Shown here piece by piece: positions 1-11,414 of a DNA stretch of 64,000 nucleotides. The stretch is taken from positions 1,054,001 through 1,118,000 of the forward strand of contig JADNRZ010000010.1 in assembly GCA_015501605.1 (NCBI GenBank), in the 5' to 3' direction. The notes beneath the pieces are model-generated. The model had not been told where the DNA came from. It saw nothing but the letters and a program-made list of their open reading frames with translations, and did no database searches. This DNA comes from Panaeolus papilionaceus. Lineage: Eukaryota > Basidiomycota > Agaricomycetes > Agaricales. A program made the translations under genes and the position numbers. Positions within the stretch are counted from its first letter, which is position 1; each line of letters begins with the position of its first letter.

Positions 1-991
1 AGGACAATACTTTGAAACAATAAACGAGCGATATAGGGAATTTTAGACAGCTGATTACGTATACAGTGGGTTGACCGAAGGATCGAGAGAGGTATGCAAA
101 CGACGCTGGGGCGGACGTCCAGTTTCAAAAGGTGGACATTGATATCTATCTAAGGGCTGAAGAGGCTGATCGTATACAGAAGAAGTTCTAAAAAGACTGG
201 GGGCAGTAACTGATACACTGCCATGTCTTGTAGACTCTTCCCTGGATTCTGGGGGTGCCTATCGTGAGTAATTGCTCCTTGAACAACCAGAGCTATGCTG
301 TTACCGTAGTGTTAGCAGGCTCGTTTGGGGATTCAGTTGGCGTTGCATCTCTTTCCGAGGGATAGTGGTGGTGGTGATTAACCGAACCTCCACTAGTAGT
401 AGTGGACAGTGAGAAAGTCGGAGCACCATAGAACATAGTTTTCGCATTATCCTTGAGGTTAAACATTGCGGAGAAAGGTGGTGGGGATGGGGCCTCTACG
501 GGCGGTGATTGGGGTGAACCAGATGTACTTTCGCTCTGTAGATTGATTAGTTGAGGTGTGATACAGGTAGGGAGGCTTGAGACTGACCGCCTTAGGGATG
601 GACGACATTATAGATGTTATGGTCGTGGTACAAGAGGAGGTTATGTGAACAATATTTTGTGCAGGCCTTTTATACAAACTGCATGGAAAACCAGGGGCGA
701 ATAATTATCCGATTCACGCGGGCATGGCTCAGACCTAGACAGCGAGAGCTTTGCGGTCTGTCGAGGAATTGAATTAAACGACGGAATCTCCAACGTAACT
801 TCATTCATCAAACTGAGTATAAGATAGTCGAGCAACGCTCTTACTTGGATGTACATAGCCCTAGGTTCTCACACAGGTTGGAGAAATTCGCATCGAATTC
901 ATTGTCGCGATCTTGCTTGTGAAGTACATGATATTTGTCATAGCATATGCACTGCACGGTAATCCACCTGGCAGTAAAAAATGTGACTTAC

Positions 992-1256
992 CCTTTGTAT
1001 TTCGATTTCCGCGAGGTGATGTGCCTCAGCTGGGAGGGGATTGTTGGAATAGAAGTGTCGGATGAGCGGCTTGGGGAATGTGATTAGATTCTAGATATCG
1101 ACCTCAACGCTGGAGCTGTAATGATTTGAATGAATGAACCAAGTTGATACTCACTGAACTTTCCCATTGTTCGTCCAGCCCTGGAACCTTAATACGGTGA
1201 GTAGGACGATTAGGCCCGAACTCGATTCTATCTAAATCTGCGTAGTAGTTTTGCAT
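992..1256 (-). CDS. Unidentified multi-exon gene, first two exons
   Basis: I do not recognise this gene. An ATG at 1256 opens a 34-codon exon (MQNYYADLDRI...) ending at 1155 before a GTGAGT donor. A CTAG acceptor then leads into a 33-codon exon (1090-992, NLITFPKPLIRHFY...) ending before GTAAGT. Both exons are in phase 0, so the reading frame joins cleanly. Possible further exons lie between 856 and 459 on the same strand, with reading such as SLMNEVTLEIPSFNS, but I could not join them convincingly. The rest of the gene may extend toward or past the left edge. No signal peptide or membrane segment is visible in the part I can read. Confidence is limited because only two short exons join. Confidence 0.35.
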
Positions 1257-2307
1257 GGATGAAAGAACAATATGATGTATGGGGTGACGAAACAATACTG
1301 TGACTGATGGAACGGGGGGTATTAAGAGAAGGATCAAGTGGGGTTCGAAGACAGTTTCGGATAAGCGCCGGGAGTGCTACGGTTTAGATGCGAAGAGGAT
1401 GCACCGAGGGAAATATGTCAAAGAAGTGTTCTGGGCGGTATACACTATAATTCTGGGTTTCAACGTCATTTCCTTCAAGTTACAAGTACCGGTGCATGAC
1501 ACTGCCTTGAGTCAGATTCATACCCAGAACCCCAGGATGTGCACAAGAGAAAAAAACACGCCCACGGTAGCTGGGGACATTCTTCAAGCAAAAATATTCA
1601 GTCGTCGAATTCGATGTCCACTACTTTCCGACAATGACAAGCGAAATAGTGCCGTATCAAGAACACCAAAATTAATGCGAGAAGTCATCGTGGGTACGCC
1701 CATCTGTCATCCTCATCGCACCTGACGTAGACGTTAAACAATGGCGCCGGCAGCGGCATGGTCCGCCACCATTCGGTACAGGATTAGTGTCGCCGCTTAA
1801 CTCTTCAATTTCCGAGCCGGGACTCGGAAGTAAGAGTCCTCGTGGGGTTGGGTGTTAATGGCGCTGGAATATGATTGTCACGAAAGGTTCGTCGCCAAGT
1901 GCGGGCCACTGGGTTCAATGGGGAGAAGGAGCAGGCAGTCGTGCTTGCTTCAACTTGTTCATTAATGATGTTGAACGAAGAAGTAGCCTTTCTTCTGTCG
2001 AAATTAGGGGCTTTCGCCATCATAAATGATTACAAATACCCTTAGTATAGCCACTTCAAATTCGTCAACCATTTTTAGCCGGCAGATTCGATAAAACTCA
2101 CTACCTGCAGTAGTGAGAATCCATACAAGTTGCGACAAATCAACGAGTTTGATGCGTCGAGCTCAGCCATCCAACGGAATTACCAGAAAGAAATACGATA
2201 ATCAGGGCGTCAATGAAATTAGTCAGGATACACGGTATGTGTCATGTTATCTTACGGTCCATGTGATGGAAAAGGAGTGACTAGTTGACTTGAAGTAAAG
2301 GAGGGAC
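1257..2307. other. Intergenic, no supported gene
   Basis: About 1 kb between the unidentified left-end gene and the C-terminus of the minus-strand membrane protein. Open frames here (for example 1300-1725 plus) show no recognisable domain and no coherent splice pattern. I see nothing I can support. Confidence 0.4.
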
Positions 2308-4173
2308 TTATACAAATTTATCGTAGTCCGATGAAGCTAATGGCGCAGCGAACGCGGCATACACTTTTGAAGGACCATAATTTGGTGGGCCGAGTCCCAA
2401 TGGTGAAGGGCTAGCCACTAGGGGAGGTGGACGATTACTGCGCTGCAGACTCTTGGAAACGAACCGGGCTTTCTTGCCAACAGTGGTGCCAGAAGGACCC
2501 GTCGACTCTGCGCCAACATTTCTGTTATTGTTGGTCACAGACATGCTGGTACGGTTCGCCCCTACACCACATAGTGACCGTTTCTGTGAGACCTGCGAAC
2601 GGCGTTTTGCAGAGCGCTGACGAGGGCTGAGGGCTTGCAGTCTCGTTGTGGAGAACCCATCTTGACTTTGGTCATCCGCAGCTGGCCTGCCGTCCTGACT
2701 ATCACGGGTAGCAACACGATCGTAGCCACCTTGACCGGGGTTAGGACGGCGTTGAGAGTCTCCTCCAATCTGTCTGCGTCTATTACGGATGAGGCATGCA
2801 TGGTGCTTGGGGTTGGTGGTCTGGTGGTAGTAGATGTATACCATGATGTAGCTTATGACCGCTGGAATGAGGGCAAATAGGAACACTGAAGCAATCTCCG
2901 ACCAGGATTGGTAAACCCATGAATAGACGCAGTCTAATTGAAGAGTTAAAGATTGACAATCCTGCGGCAGAACCTAAAGAATACATACGTTTGCGAGCAC
3001 CTATCCGCCGAACAGCATTTGGTCCAGGCCACATGCGGGAGCGCTGAATCTCAATCAGAAATATTGTCGAGCGGTTTATAGGTGGAAACTCACGAAGGTT
3101 GATTTCTCCCCAATGCGACCCTTACGAGCCAATGAAACACATTGCCAAACAATATCCTCCTAGAAAAATTATTTGGAATTAATATCCTCCAACGTGCATG
3201 AGCGTCCTATCTTGTACTCACAGCTAGCACGAAATACGAAATGCCTTTCGTGGCCCCGGCACACGTTACGACTATTGCACCAATGAACGAAAGATACAAA
3301 TAGGCACGGACAAGCCCCATTTGTTGCTACATGAAGATTGATTTTGAGAGCAGATTTGATGGACACAACTGAGACAACGTACCATTGACACACTGATGAT
3401 GCCATATATCTCAACCGCGCAGGAAATGAAGTACATCACGCTCAGCGCGATGGAAACCCTCATGAGATTCTTCTCGTTCTCTGCATATACATAATCAGAT
3501 ACAGAGCTCCTACGAACAACGATGGCCATACCTTCAGAGTCAATAATTGCATCATTGAACGCATTATACTTTAGTCAAAAGTTAACCCAGGACAGCGAGA
3601 TGGAACGGAGAGAAACTAACGGTACTGAAGCGGACAGTCAATATGTTACCCAATGGTTAGATCAAAGGACAGTACTCACGCAAACGCGTATCGAAGCACA
3701 TTCAGGAAAGCAACTAGAAAGATGAAACATATCAAAACCTCGCTTCACGGGCCATCATGGTTATTTTCCGCTCAACGTACGTGCAATGATGGGGTTCTTC
3801 CAGTTAGCCTTGTACAACTGTGTAAAGAACGACTTCCTGGGAGGACGTGGAGTCTTCAACGGGACTGGTTAGAGCGAATTTTATTCAGTTGCTTGATTTC
3901 GGTTTTTCTGGGCTGATGAACTTACATGGGAACCTGTTGTCATCTACGAAGGAATTTAACGGTGGATAAATTATTCATGAGGACGTGGGCGCTTGTTTCT
4001 GAGATAACTAAAATAACTTACACTTGAGATGAAGCGGGGGAGGACGAATCATACTGGCCTGCAGAAGAAGGTTGTGGTGGTACCGGACAAGGAACGAAAA
4101 AGACCACAGTGAACCTCATAAACGTCCCGGGGCTATTCGGGGATAGGAGCCATACGCACTGCCACGCAGCCAT
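2308..4173 (-). CDS. Four-helix integral membrane protein, paralog of the divergent neighbour
   Basis: A gene of at least eight exons. Proposed ATG at 4173 (MAAWQCVW...), stop at 2308. Readable exons give four hydrophobic helices in order: VLICFIFLVAFLNVLRYAF; VSIALSVMYFISCAVEIYG; VRAYLYLSFIGAIVVTCAG; and VFLFALIPAVISYIMVYIY. After the last helix comes a long basic, Ser/Arg-rich cytoplasmic tail of about 170 residues. Helices 2 and 3 match the neighbour on the plus strand (AVEIYGI against AIEVFGI; VRAYLYLSF against VRIYAYLSI), so the two are duplicates that face away from each other. Introns are short with GTGAGT/GTATGT donors. The family has no function I can name; tetraspanin-like topology is possible but I see no CCG loop motif. 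The exact start and the first exon joins are tentative. Confidence 0.6.
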
Positions 4174-4522
4174 GATGGTGACCGCAACATATGCCCTATT
4201 ACATAATCCTATGCTATTAATTATCTCAGCTTTACGGCTTTAAGCATACTGTTTATGCTGTCCTATAATTAATGTCAAGGGAAAGCAGAGCAAGAACTGA
4301 GTAACATGGAATGATAAACAATGAGCGATATATTTATTTTTATCAGGTTGCTGCGTACGATGACTACGTGCACGAGGAACGGGGACAATGAGGCGATGTA
4401 GCAACAAGTATAAACACACAAGACTCCCCGTTTGGCCAAGAGTCGAGAGCTTTCTTTCTTCCTTCTTCCTCTCCACTTCAATCCATTTTTACTGCACTGG
4501 TTGCATACAATCGACTTAAGTC
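4174..4522. promoter_or_regulatory. Shared divergent promoter of the four-helix gene pair
   Basis: These 349 bp separate the two proposed ATGs of the head-to-head paralogs, so both promoters must lie here. The stretch is pyrimidine-rich just upstream of the plus-strand start (around 4450-4480, ctttctttcttccttcttcc), a common feature of basidiomycete promoters. No specific operator is recognised. Confidence 0.5.
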
Positions 4523-6082
4523 ATGAATACGACGAGACCACCTCCTCTTTCAGCGCAAGGTCAGTTTGGGTCTGCCTAAATGGCTTAATATGACCGATTT
4601 GCCAGTTATGATGGATGAAGTCATGGCTGAACCCTTTATTTTATCTTCCAGGAGCACCACCTTCATATGCTTTTGTAACACGAGTTTACAGGAGAAATCT
4701 ACGACCTGTAGTTATATTCTGTTGGTAGTCCCCCTTTTCACGTTAGAACAAGCTAACGCCTTAAATGTGAAACAGTTGCAGTCCTTGCAGGCATCTGGGC
4801 ATTGTTCTCGTAGGTTCTGTCGTCATAAACAGGAGAATTGCAACTGACCATTTTTATAGTGGAGTAAGATCTATTCCTGACTTTTATCCAGAAAGACTGT
4901 TTAAAGTTGCATCAACAGATTGGATTCTTCCGCAATGTTTCTGTATACAATGATGGTAAGCAAAGGATCGCGCACTCGACGATTTGGTCCGGCTAATTTA
5001 TTGTTGCAGGGGGATCAAGTAAATTGGCGCTATTTTCCGTTATTTTGGGTGCCTTATACATGGTAGTTGTGGCTATCGAGGTGTGTAACACTTTGCAATT
5101 ATTCGACTCTTTTTTTGCTAATTAGTGTATGTTCAGGTGTTTGGTATCTTCGCTGCCTCTACGGTATGGAGTACTCTTTTGCTGAGTGGAACACTCGCTC
5201 AACGCATCTTTCCAAATAGCAAAAACTTCCATTTGTTCGGATATACGCATACTTGTCAATCCTTGTGGCTCTTATTGCCATCGCAATCGGTCTCATAAGA
5301 ACCGTTGTGCATTTCGTCAACAAGGTAGGTTGAGATACGACCAATTATTCAATTGATACCCATTCGTTGCACAGAGCGACATCATTGGAGTATGCACACG
5401 CTTAGCAACAGGCAGCACATTCGTCACCTACGTAAGTGAGCAAATTCAGAAAGTGATCCAACATTAACATTTACTTTGTCCATAGGCTGGGTTCTGGGGA
5501 CCAGTTAGGACGGAGTTTTTGACCGCAGCAGAAGCGCAGGCTTGTAGGTTTTCTTCCCGTATTCGACTTGTTTTTAGCTTGGCACTAAGAATACTCTAGG
5601 GTGTAATCGTTCATGGGACCGAGGTTCATGGTCTGAGATCCTTTCATTCCTGATTATATCACGTATGGCTATTTTAGACTTATCTCTGAAAAGCACGCTA
5701 ATCAGGCTTTTTCTCAGTCCTCGCCGTACTTCTAGCATCTATCGCCTTTAACTATTTCCGCCAAGTCTTGGATCCTACAAGCCCAGCCAATGTGTCGCGC
5801 GAGCCTCGTCAAGAACGCATGGATGCTTACCCATCCCATTATAACCCCCCTTACAACCCATTTGCCCCGCCACCCAATCAGCCCTACTACCCATACCCAC
5901 CACCCGCTGGACCTCCTCCTGGACAGAATACCGATGCTTTCATCCCCCCCTACGACAACAAACCTCCCGGTTACGTCAGGGGAGATGAGTACAAAGGTGG
6001 ATACGGGGACATGAATAAGGATGACCATGACGATGGACCGAGTGAACGGGATGTTACAAATCGAGAGAACCCCTTCCGTTGA
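4523..6082 (+). CDS. Four-helix membrane protein with Pro/Tyr-rich tail
   Basis: ATG at 4523; first exon ends at 4559 and the second begins at 4652. I could join all the exons in frame: helix 1 (RPVVIFCWHLGIVLVGSVV), a loop with VSVYNDG, helix 2 (LFSVILGALYMVVVAIEVFG), helix 3 (VRIYAYLSILVALIAIAIG), a loop GVCTRLATGS, and helix 4 (FFSVLAVLLASIAFNYF). The last exon adds about 100 hydrophilic residues rich in Pro and Tyr (HYNPPYNPF, YYPYPPP), including a PPGY sequence of PPxY type, and ends NRENPFR. The protein is paralogous to the divergent gene at 2308-4173, sharing helix 2/3 residues and loop spacing. Four helices and a Pro-rich cytoplasmic tail suggest a tetraspan scaffold of the plasma membrane or endomembranes. 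The function is unknown; the structure call is solid, the role is inference. Confidence 0.72.
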
Positions 6083-6548
6083 AGAATCATGTTGACCGTT
6101 TATTTCGTTCTCGTAATGAAGAGGTTTTTCATTTATTCAGCCTTCTTGCTAAACAGAGCCCTATTCATGGAAATGTAATACCAAATAATGCCTTCGGGCA
6201 TGATATAATTTACCCTTCTTACACAGCAGAATGAATCATCATATCATTCGGACTCGATTTTGTCTGTATTCCCTTGCACTTACTTGTATTTTTTAATTTA
6301 CTGTATTGCTGGTATTGATCATAGGAACTCCCGTTTACGAAAGCAATGCCGTGGACTATTTTACAATCCAAAACCCTCTTCTCAGCGTCTCTATCTGCAG
6401 TGATTTTGTGACTTCGGGTTCGACAGTCCGGATAAAATTGATATCATGAAATACACGTCTTCTGCATTTAGCTTCTATGATCTGACATACACATGGTAAA
6501 TGAATGGTATATAAAGCATATCTTGGGTATACATAAGTGCAGATCAAA
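6083..6548. other. Convergent intergenic region (3' UTRs)
   Basis: An AT-rich 466 bp spacer between the stop of the four-helix gene and the stop of the F-box gene. Both transcripts end here, so it should hold two polyadenylation regions. Nothing else is recognised. Confidence 0.4.
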
Positions 6549-8297
6549 TTAGTCTGCGCCATCTTTCTCATCACTAGCGTTGAGATCAGGACAGACCCTA
6601 TTGAGCAAGCGTATGATAAGTTCTCCTCGAGAATGTGTATTGAGTGTCCTCGCAGGAGTTATCCCATCGTCCATTAGCCATGCACACACCGCGTCCACTA
6701 CCTCTTTGGTAAACGTTGGAGGGCCACAATAAATGACATTTTCTACTCCTTTGAGTTGTGGTAATCTTCTTTTACCTTCTCCCTTAGCCTTCGGTTTCTT
6801 GAGGTATGGCTGGAATGCCCACTCTAGGAAACTAGAGTCGCGAACATACCCCAGGTTAAGCTCCTTGATGACAGAGAAATAAAAGGAGTCTGCTTGATTT
6901 CTTGACAAAACCGCGTCGAAAACTTGAAGAGAATATGGATCGCCGGGGTATGATGACATGGTGGGGCATATCTCGAGTTGATGAAGAAAGGGGAGGTGAA
7001 ATGGGTCCTTGAGGAGAGGCGCAAGGTACTCCGTGTTAGCTTTGAGAGTCTCCACGCGAGGGAATAGAGGTTTAACACCATCTGTCTCCCGGTTTTTGGA
7101 CTCTGGAAGCGCCGCTCGTCCAACTAGGAGGTTCCCTCGCAGATCAAGAACTTTGATGGATTCGTGGCGCTGAAAGAAGGCTTCCAGATCTGGCCACGCG
7201 ACTTCCACTTTGCCAATGTGGAGCTCGAAGAGAGAAGGTAGAGAGATGGCGGCGAATATTTGGGACCATATCAAAATACTGAATGGTATTAGGTCCAGAG
7301 TTAGGCATGTAAGAGTTGATGAGCTTAGAATGTCGAGGGTCAGGTCGTACATGGAGGCTTGAAAGAGCCTTGGATTGGTCAAAGAAAAGCATTTGAGAGC
7401 TGGTTGGCAATGAATTGGGTAAGGTGCATGTCGTAGCTTGTTTCGAATGGCCGCTTCCAGCGGCATTTGGGACATAGTAGAGGTTGACCGGACTCGAACC
7501 TTTGGGTGTTGATAAAGAGTGAACGAGCGAAAGCCGTTCACGGGCGCTTCTTGGAGTGAAGGAGTTGGGGGATTAGGCGATGATAAACGTCTCTTCATAG
7601 GTTTTGGCTGGAATATTGACGAATCCATGAGACTATGGGCTTGCAGCGAAACATGTTTTGGTGATTTGGCCTGAGGGCTGGTCAAAGGGGTCGGTGGGAT
7701 TACGGCGAGTGTGGGTACGATTGGCGGTGGCCGAAATTCGAATGGACTGTCCTCTTCGTCTTTCTCAACCCCCTGTCCGAGCTTAAGGCTCAGTTCAACG
7801 TTCGCAACCTCTGTACAGGCTAGAATAATCGCTTTGACGAGTCTAAAGCCACATATTCGACCTTGACATGACCGCACGGGATCTATCGTGCATTGTGGAG
7901 TATCTAATCTGGATATTGTTAGGTCGATGTATCCAAGTCCTTTGCAGCGCGTCAGAAACGCCAACACCGCTCGTCCATCTCGGTGGGAAAGGTCACCCAA
8001 CCCTATCGTCATTGATATCGATCCGAAGGGTGACTCCAAGTCCACAGTATCCTCGAGTGGCGCGAAGTGGTCGCCATATATGACATCAAAGTCTTCCGCA
8101 CAGAGGGTAAGATGCAATGGTGAAGGTCGGTTGACAAGCTGGATGAAATGGGATTTACGGCGGATATGGATCTCAGGCTCCAATATGCTGTGTAGCCGTT
8201 TAGAGCAGTGTGCGAAATGGGTTGAATCAGTCGAATCTTGGCCTAGACCTAAGAGTCGTGCAACTTCGAGGATGAGCTCCCTGGGCAGGTGATCCAT
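6549..8297 (-). CDS. F-box protein with leucine-rich C-terminal region
   Basis: A single uninterrupted frame of 582 codons. The frame is open further upstream, but the only in-frame ATG is at 8297, immediately before the F-box (DHLPRELILEVARLLG), so I start there. The F-box core spans about residues 3-45 and includes HFAHCSKRLHSIL, typical of the helix that binds Skp1. The rest is Leu-rich with repeating short hydrophobic strands (for example SLPSLFELHIGKVEVAW and HESIKVLDLRGNLLVG), as in agaric F-box/LRR-like proteins. A Pro/Ser-rich low-complexity insert lies in the middle (around VPTLAVIPPTPLTSPQ). The expected role is substrate receptor of an SCF ubiquitin ligase; the substrate is unknown. 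The 3' end faces the four-helix gene. Confidence 0.75.
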   Translation of the reverse strand: MDHLPRELILEVARLLGLGQDSTDSTHFAHCSKRLHSILEPEIHIRRKSHFIQLVNRPSPLHLTLCAEDFDVIYGDHFAPLEDTVDLESPFGSISMTIGLGDLSHRDGRAVLAFLTRCKGLGYIDLTISRLDTPQCTIDPVRSCQGRICGFRLVKAIILACTEVANVELSLKLGQGVEKDEEDSPFEFRPPPIVPTLAVIPPTPLTSPQAKSPKHVSLQAHSLMDSSIFQPKPMKRRLSSPNPPTPSLQEAPVNGFRSFTLYQHPKVRVRSTSTMSQMPLEAAIRNKLRHAPYPIHCQPALKCFSLTNPRLFQASMYDLTLDILSSSTLTCLTLDLIPFSILIWSQIFAAISLPSLFELHIGKVEVAWPDLEAFFQRHESIKVLDLRGNLLVGRAALPESKNRETDGVKPLFPRVETLKANTEYLAPLLKDPFHLPFLHQLEICPTMSSYPGDPYSLQVFDAVLSRNQADSFYFSVIKELNLGYVRDSSFLEWAFQPYLKKPKAKGEGKRRLPQLKGVENVIYCGPPTFTKEVVDAVCAWLMDDGITPARTLNTHSRGELIIRLLNRVCPDLNASDEKDGAD

Positions 8298-10354
8298 GGA
8301 GTATCGTAAACCTTGTTGTCTTGGGCATGGAGTGTCAGGGAATGCTGGTTTCGCGCCATCACTGAATACAAGGTTGTCGTCGCTGTCAAAGGCATCGCCA
8401 TCTTTTGTCAAAGCACGTGATCGTCAGAATGATAACATGTTAGATGTACTGTGCGGGGATGGCTGTCTGTGCTTCGAGAGGACAGTAGGAAGTCATGATG
8501 AGCAGGAGAGTACCAGCCAAAATTTTTTACGAAGATCCCCGGTTACTGGCAGAGCTCTAGCTCTCTTCTCAGCTGTTGGTGATGTCCAGCTACGCAGCAT
8601 AGGAAAGTAGTTGGTATAATATTATCGAATGGGAAAAAAATCATTGATCTACAAACCTTTAGGAATTTCAATTCAAAGGGATCCGATAAGCGCTTAGAGC
8701 TGTGAAACATATTCTATGGTAGTCTCGTTATGGACTTAGTGGGCCCTTAGGCGCCCACAACATAAGAGGATCGAAGCGAGGAACTATGTTGAAGATGGTG
8801 ACAGCTCCATATCAGAATACAAACTCAGCGAATGTGCTGAACTACTTAGTATGGTGCAACATTGTCCTTTTAGGAAAGCTTGCGTAAGACTTGGAACACA
8901 GTTGGAGGTCGACCTCATGTCCTCTGTTACATCAACGGCATAAAGTGACCATCTTCTCGAATACCACGCCTTCTAATGCCGTCCAGACCAACATGCCATA
9001 AAGAGCATGTCTTTACCTGTGGTTGCGGATGCTCTGAATTTCCCTGAGAATACTCCCAGCACAGCTCAAATGTTAAAAGGCATATTTTTATGAAAGCCGT
9101 AACACACGGTGGTTTTTACTTCGCTTGCAGTGGGCGTTACTTATTTAAGGATGTGCAATACCCCAAGATGACTAGTTGGTTAACGGTATTGCCTGGTTGG
9201 TATTTCACTTGCTTCGTCAAGCACGCCGGCCACCCTGTCGACGGAAAAACCAGCCAGGGTGAAAGTTGTCAGCTAGTGCCCGTCTGAAAATTTTGTTCCC
9301 GTGTAGTAATAAACATTAATGTGGGGTTGGATTGAGGGTACAAAAAAATTGCTTCCCGGACGTTTCCCTCAGCCACCACCAGACCTGAAAGACTCACAAA
9401 AGCAAGGGAAAGAAGGGTCTCCACCGGAGCGGGCATCCGAGTTGTGCTCAGCGCAGCAATCTGTCCTCTCCGGAGCATTTTCAGTACAGTGAAGGACTAC
9501 ACTGGAAGCTTAATCCACCATTCAAGAGTGGATAAGCGAGCGATAAATGAGCACTAGATAAAATTCTTCCGTTTATTTTGGAAGAAGGGCGAACGACTTG
9601 TAAGTCAAATGACCGTGTCGTTTGCCTATACAGGTAGTGCCAAAGGATTCAAGTTTAGCTACGAAGTGCAGGCGTATTGTGATTGCGGGCTCGATTTCCA
9701 TTCGAACCTTCGAAGCACAATTGTCAAGTCGAGAATAACAATCCCATTCGGAGCGGCCACCATATTTATGACCGAGTATCGCAAGAGTATCGATAACAAA
9801 AGTAGTAAAACCTCCGAGTCACCTAGAGTATGGGTCCATCCATCGTTCGGGGTTTGGTTCTGCACGGTTCAACTCAGCGACCGAATGCTCGAAACGTTCA
9901 AGATCTGTCCGTCGGCGGACATCGTTTAGAAGACCCAGTTCTTTAGAAAAGATAGACATTCCCCCCCCCGTCTATCTGGTTCCGGTAAGTATGGCCAAAA
10001 CAAGCGCCATTCGGCCAAATGTCAAACGCCAAGCTCACAGTGAAGAAAACAAACAAAACTCTGATTCTATCAGAAGACAGATGGCTCCGTCGCTTGGCCC
10101 CATCACAGCCATCACGATGCAACTCACTCAAATTTAGCGCATTGTTCAAACATCAATTACAAATATTACACACACTCCGTCCTCAATGCACATCACGGCG
10201 ACCGGTCGGTTCAGCCCGTCGAGTGGCACTGGTTAGCGCAGTGCCACGAGCACGGGCACACACATCTGACCCTTTCCTCATCTCTTCCCCTTCCACTCCT
10301 CCGTCTCGGAAATCCCGCCTGCCCTAATATCAAACGACTGTTTGGCGACGTAAA
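8298..10354. other. Intergenic, no supported gene
   Basis: About 2 kb without a convincing gene. A plus-strand frame at 9609-9929 (106 codons, MTVSFAYTGSAKGF...) has no partner exon and no family I know. A C9 homopolymer sits at 9961-9969. The last 80 bp before 10355 are pyrimidine-rich (ctcatctcttccccttccac), consistent with the promoter of the small membrane gene. Confidence 0.35.
10223..10247. promoter_or_regulatory. Perfect 9 bp inverted repeat upstream of the small membrane gene
   Basis: GTGGCACTG and CAGTGCCAC are exact reverse complements separated by a 7 bp loop, about 108 bp before the ATG at 10355. This could be a dimeric transcription factor site or a hairpin in the 5' leader. Function is inferred from position only. 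Confidence 0.35.
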
Positions 10355-11161
10355 ATGTCGCAGCGAACAGTTTTATACGGTGAGACCTTCTTTGACGGGT
10401 TTGGTCGAATAATAATTAACTCTTGTCGCGTAGGGTCGATATTGACCATTTCAACGTGTATCGCGGGGTTCTCGTACTGTGCAAGCTCACTGGATGATGG
10501 CTATTCCCCTGCCCTAAGTACGCGGACAGGACGACAGGGCAAAATCAACAGATTTTCTAACTAGGTCGTCTTTGTCACTGGCAGGTCAGACTGGAATGGC
10601 GGCAGAAGGAATCGCATTCTTAACGGTGATTTGGAGCGGCCTCTTGTAGGTTTTCCCCTTTGCGACAGAACATCTTAGATGTCTGATGCATCATATCCGA
10701 AATCGCAGAATGAATCGATTCAAAATGCGGTTATTCAAGTGGTTCAGTCGACATTCTGTGCAATATTACTCGTGTCTATGCATGTGTGCTTGCTGGTTGG
10801 GTATGACCTCTTCTGCGAACACGTTGGTGAATTCACTCAAGGCAAAGTTATAGTTCTGTCATCGACGCTATTATCTCATGCACAAGATGAGTGCCAAGGA
10901 CAAATGGACCCGGACGCGAGTTTGATCTCATCAGGCTTCAGCCGACTATACTGCTGGGTACCAGCAACTGCAGGAACTTTGGGCCTGGTGATCGTTGTGC
11001 TCGGTAAGTCTGCATGACGTTTTGTGATGACCTCTAAGGCTGAGAACTTCTCAGCTGGATATCAGGCAATGATCATGAGAAGGGCGCAGCAAAAGGATTC
11101 AATATCACACCCGGAGAAATCAGATGACGAGGGGTACGAAGAGACGTCATCCCCAACATGA
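10355..11161 (+). CDS. Small multi-pass membrane protein, family unknown
   Basis: ATG at 10355 (MSQRTVLYGETFFDGFG...). Several short introns break the frame. Readable hydrophobic segments are SILTISTCIAGFSYCAS, MAAEGIAFLTVIWSGLL, VVQSTFCAILLVSMHVCLLVG and ATAGTLGLVIVVL. The last splice (donor GTAAGT near 11004, acceptor about 11055) joins VIVVLAG to YQAMIMRRAQQKDS, and the protein ends in an acidic tail DDEGYEETSSPT with TGA at 11159-11161. I read three or four helices with a short cytoplasmic acidic C-terminus. I do not recognise the family; an unrelated tetraspan protein or a diverged receptor fragment are alternatives. Middle exon joins are uncertain. Confidence 0.5.
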
Positions 11162-11414
11162 TGAGATAGTTTGTCATAGAACAAAATTCGCATTTCACAA
11201 ACCAACGCAGCCATTCTGTTTGACCAATTAACCGTAAGCGAATGCATGACAGTCGAACGAAGCGACCATGCGGAAGCAGGAAGTATATTGGCCTGTACAA
11301 TCGGCCTTCACATTATTTGGGCGGCATGAGGCATACGAGACCTCCTCGGTCGTGTTTTGTGGGGTAGAATGAGTACATGTAAAATCATAAAGTGATAGCA
11401 AGGTCCACAAAGCT

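Noticed and set aside
7480..7510. tRNA-like B-box (GGTTCGAGTCC on the minus strand)
   Set aside because: It lies inside the F-box coding frame and no acceptor stem or anticodon arm can be folded around it.
8298..8411. Upstream extension of the F-box frame to 8411
   Set aside because: It begins with TTG rather than ATG and has no in-frame ATG before the one at 8297.
9609..9929. 106-codon plus-strand frame
   Set aside because: Isolated, no homology I can name and no adjacent exon; antisense frame of similar length exists.
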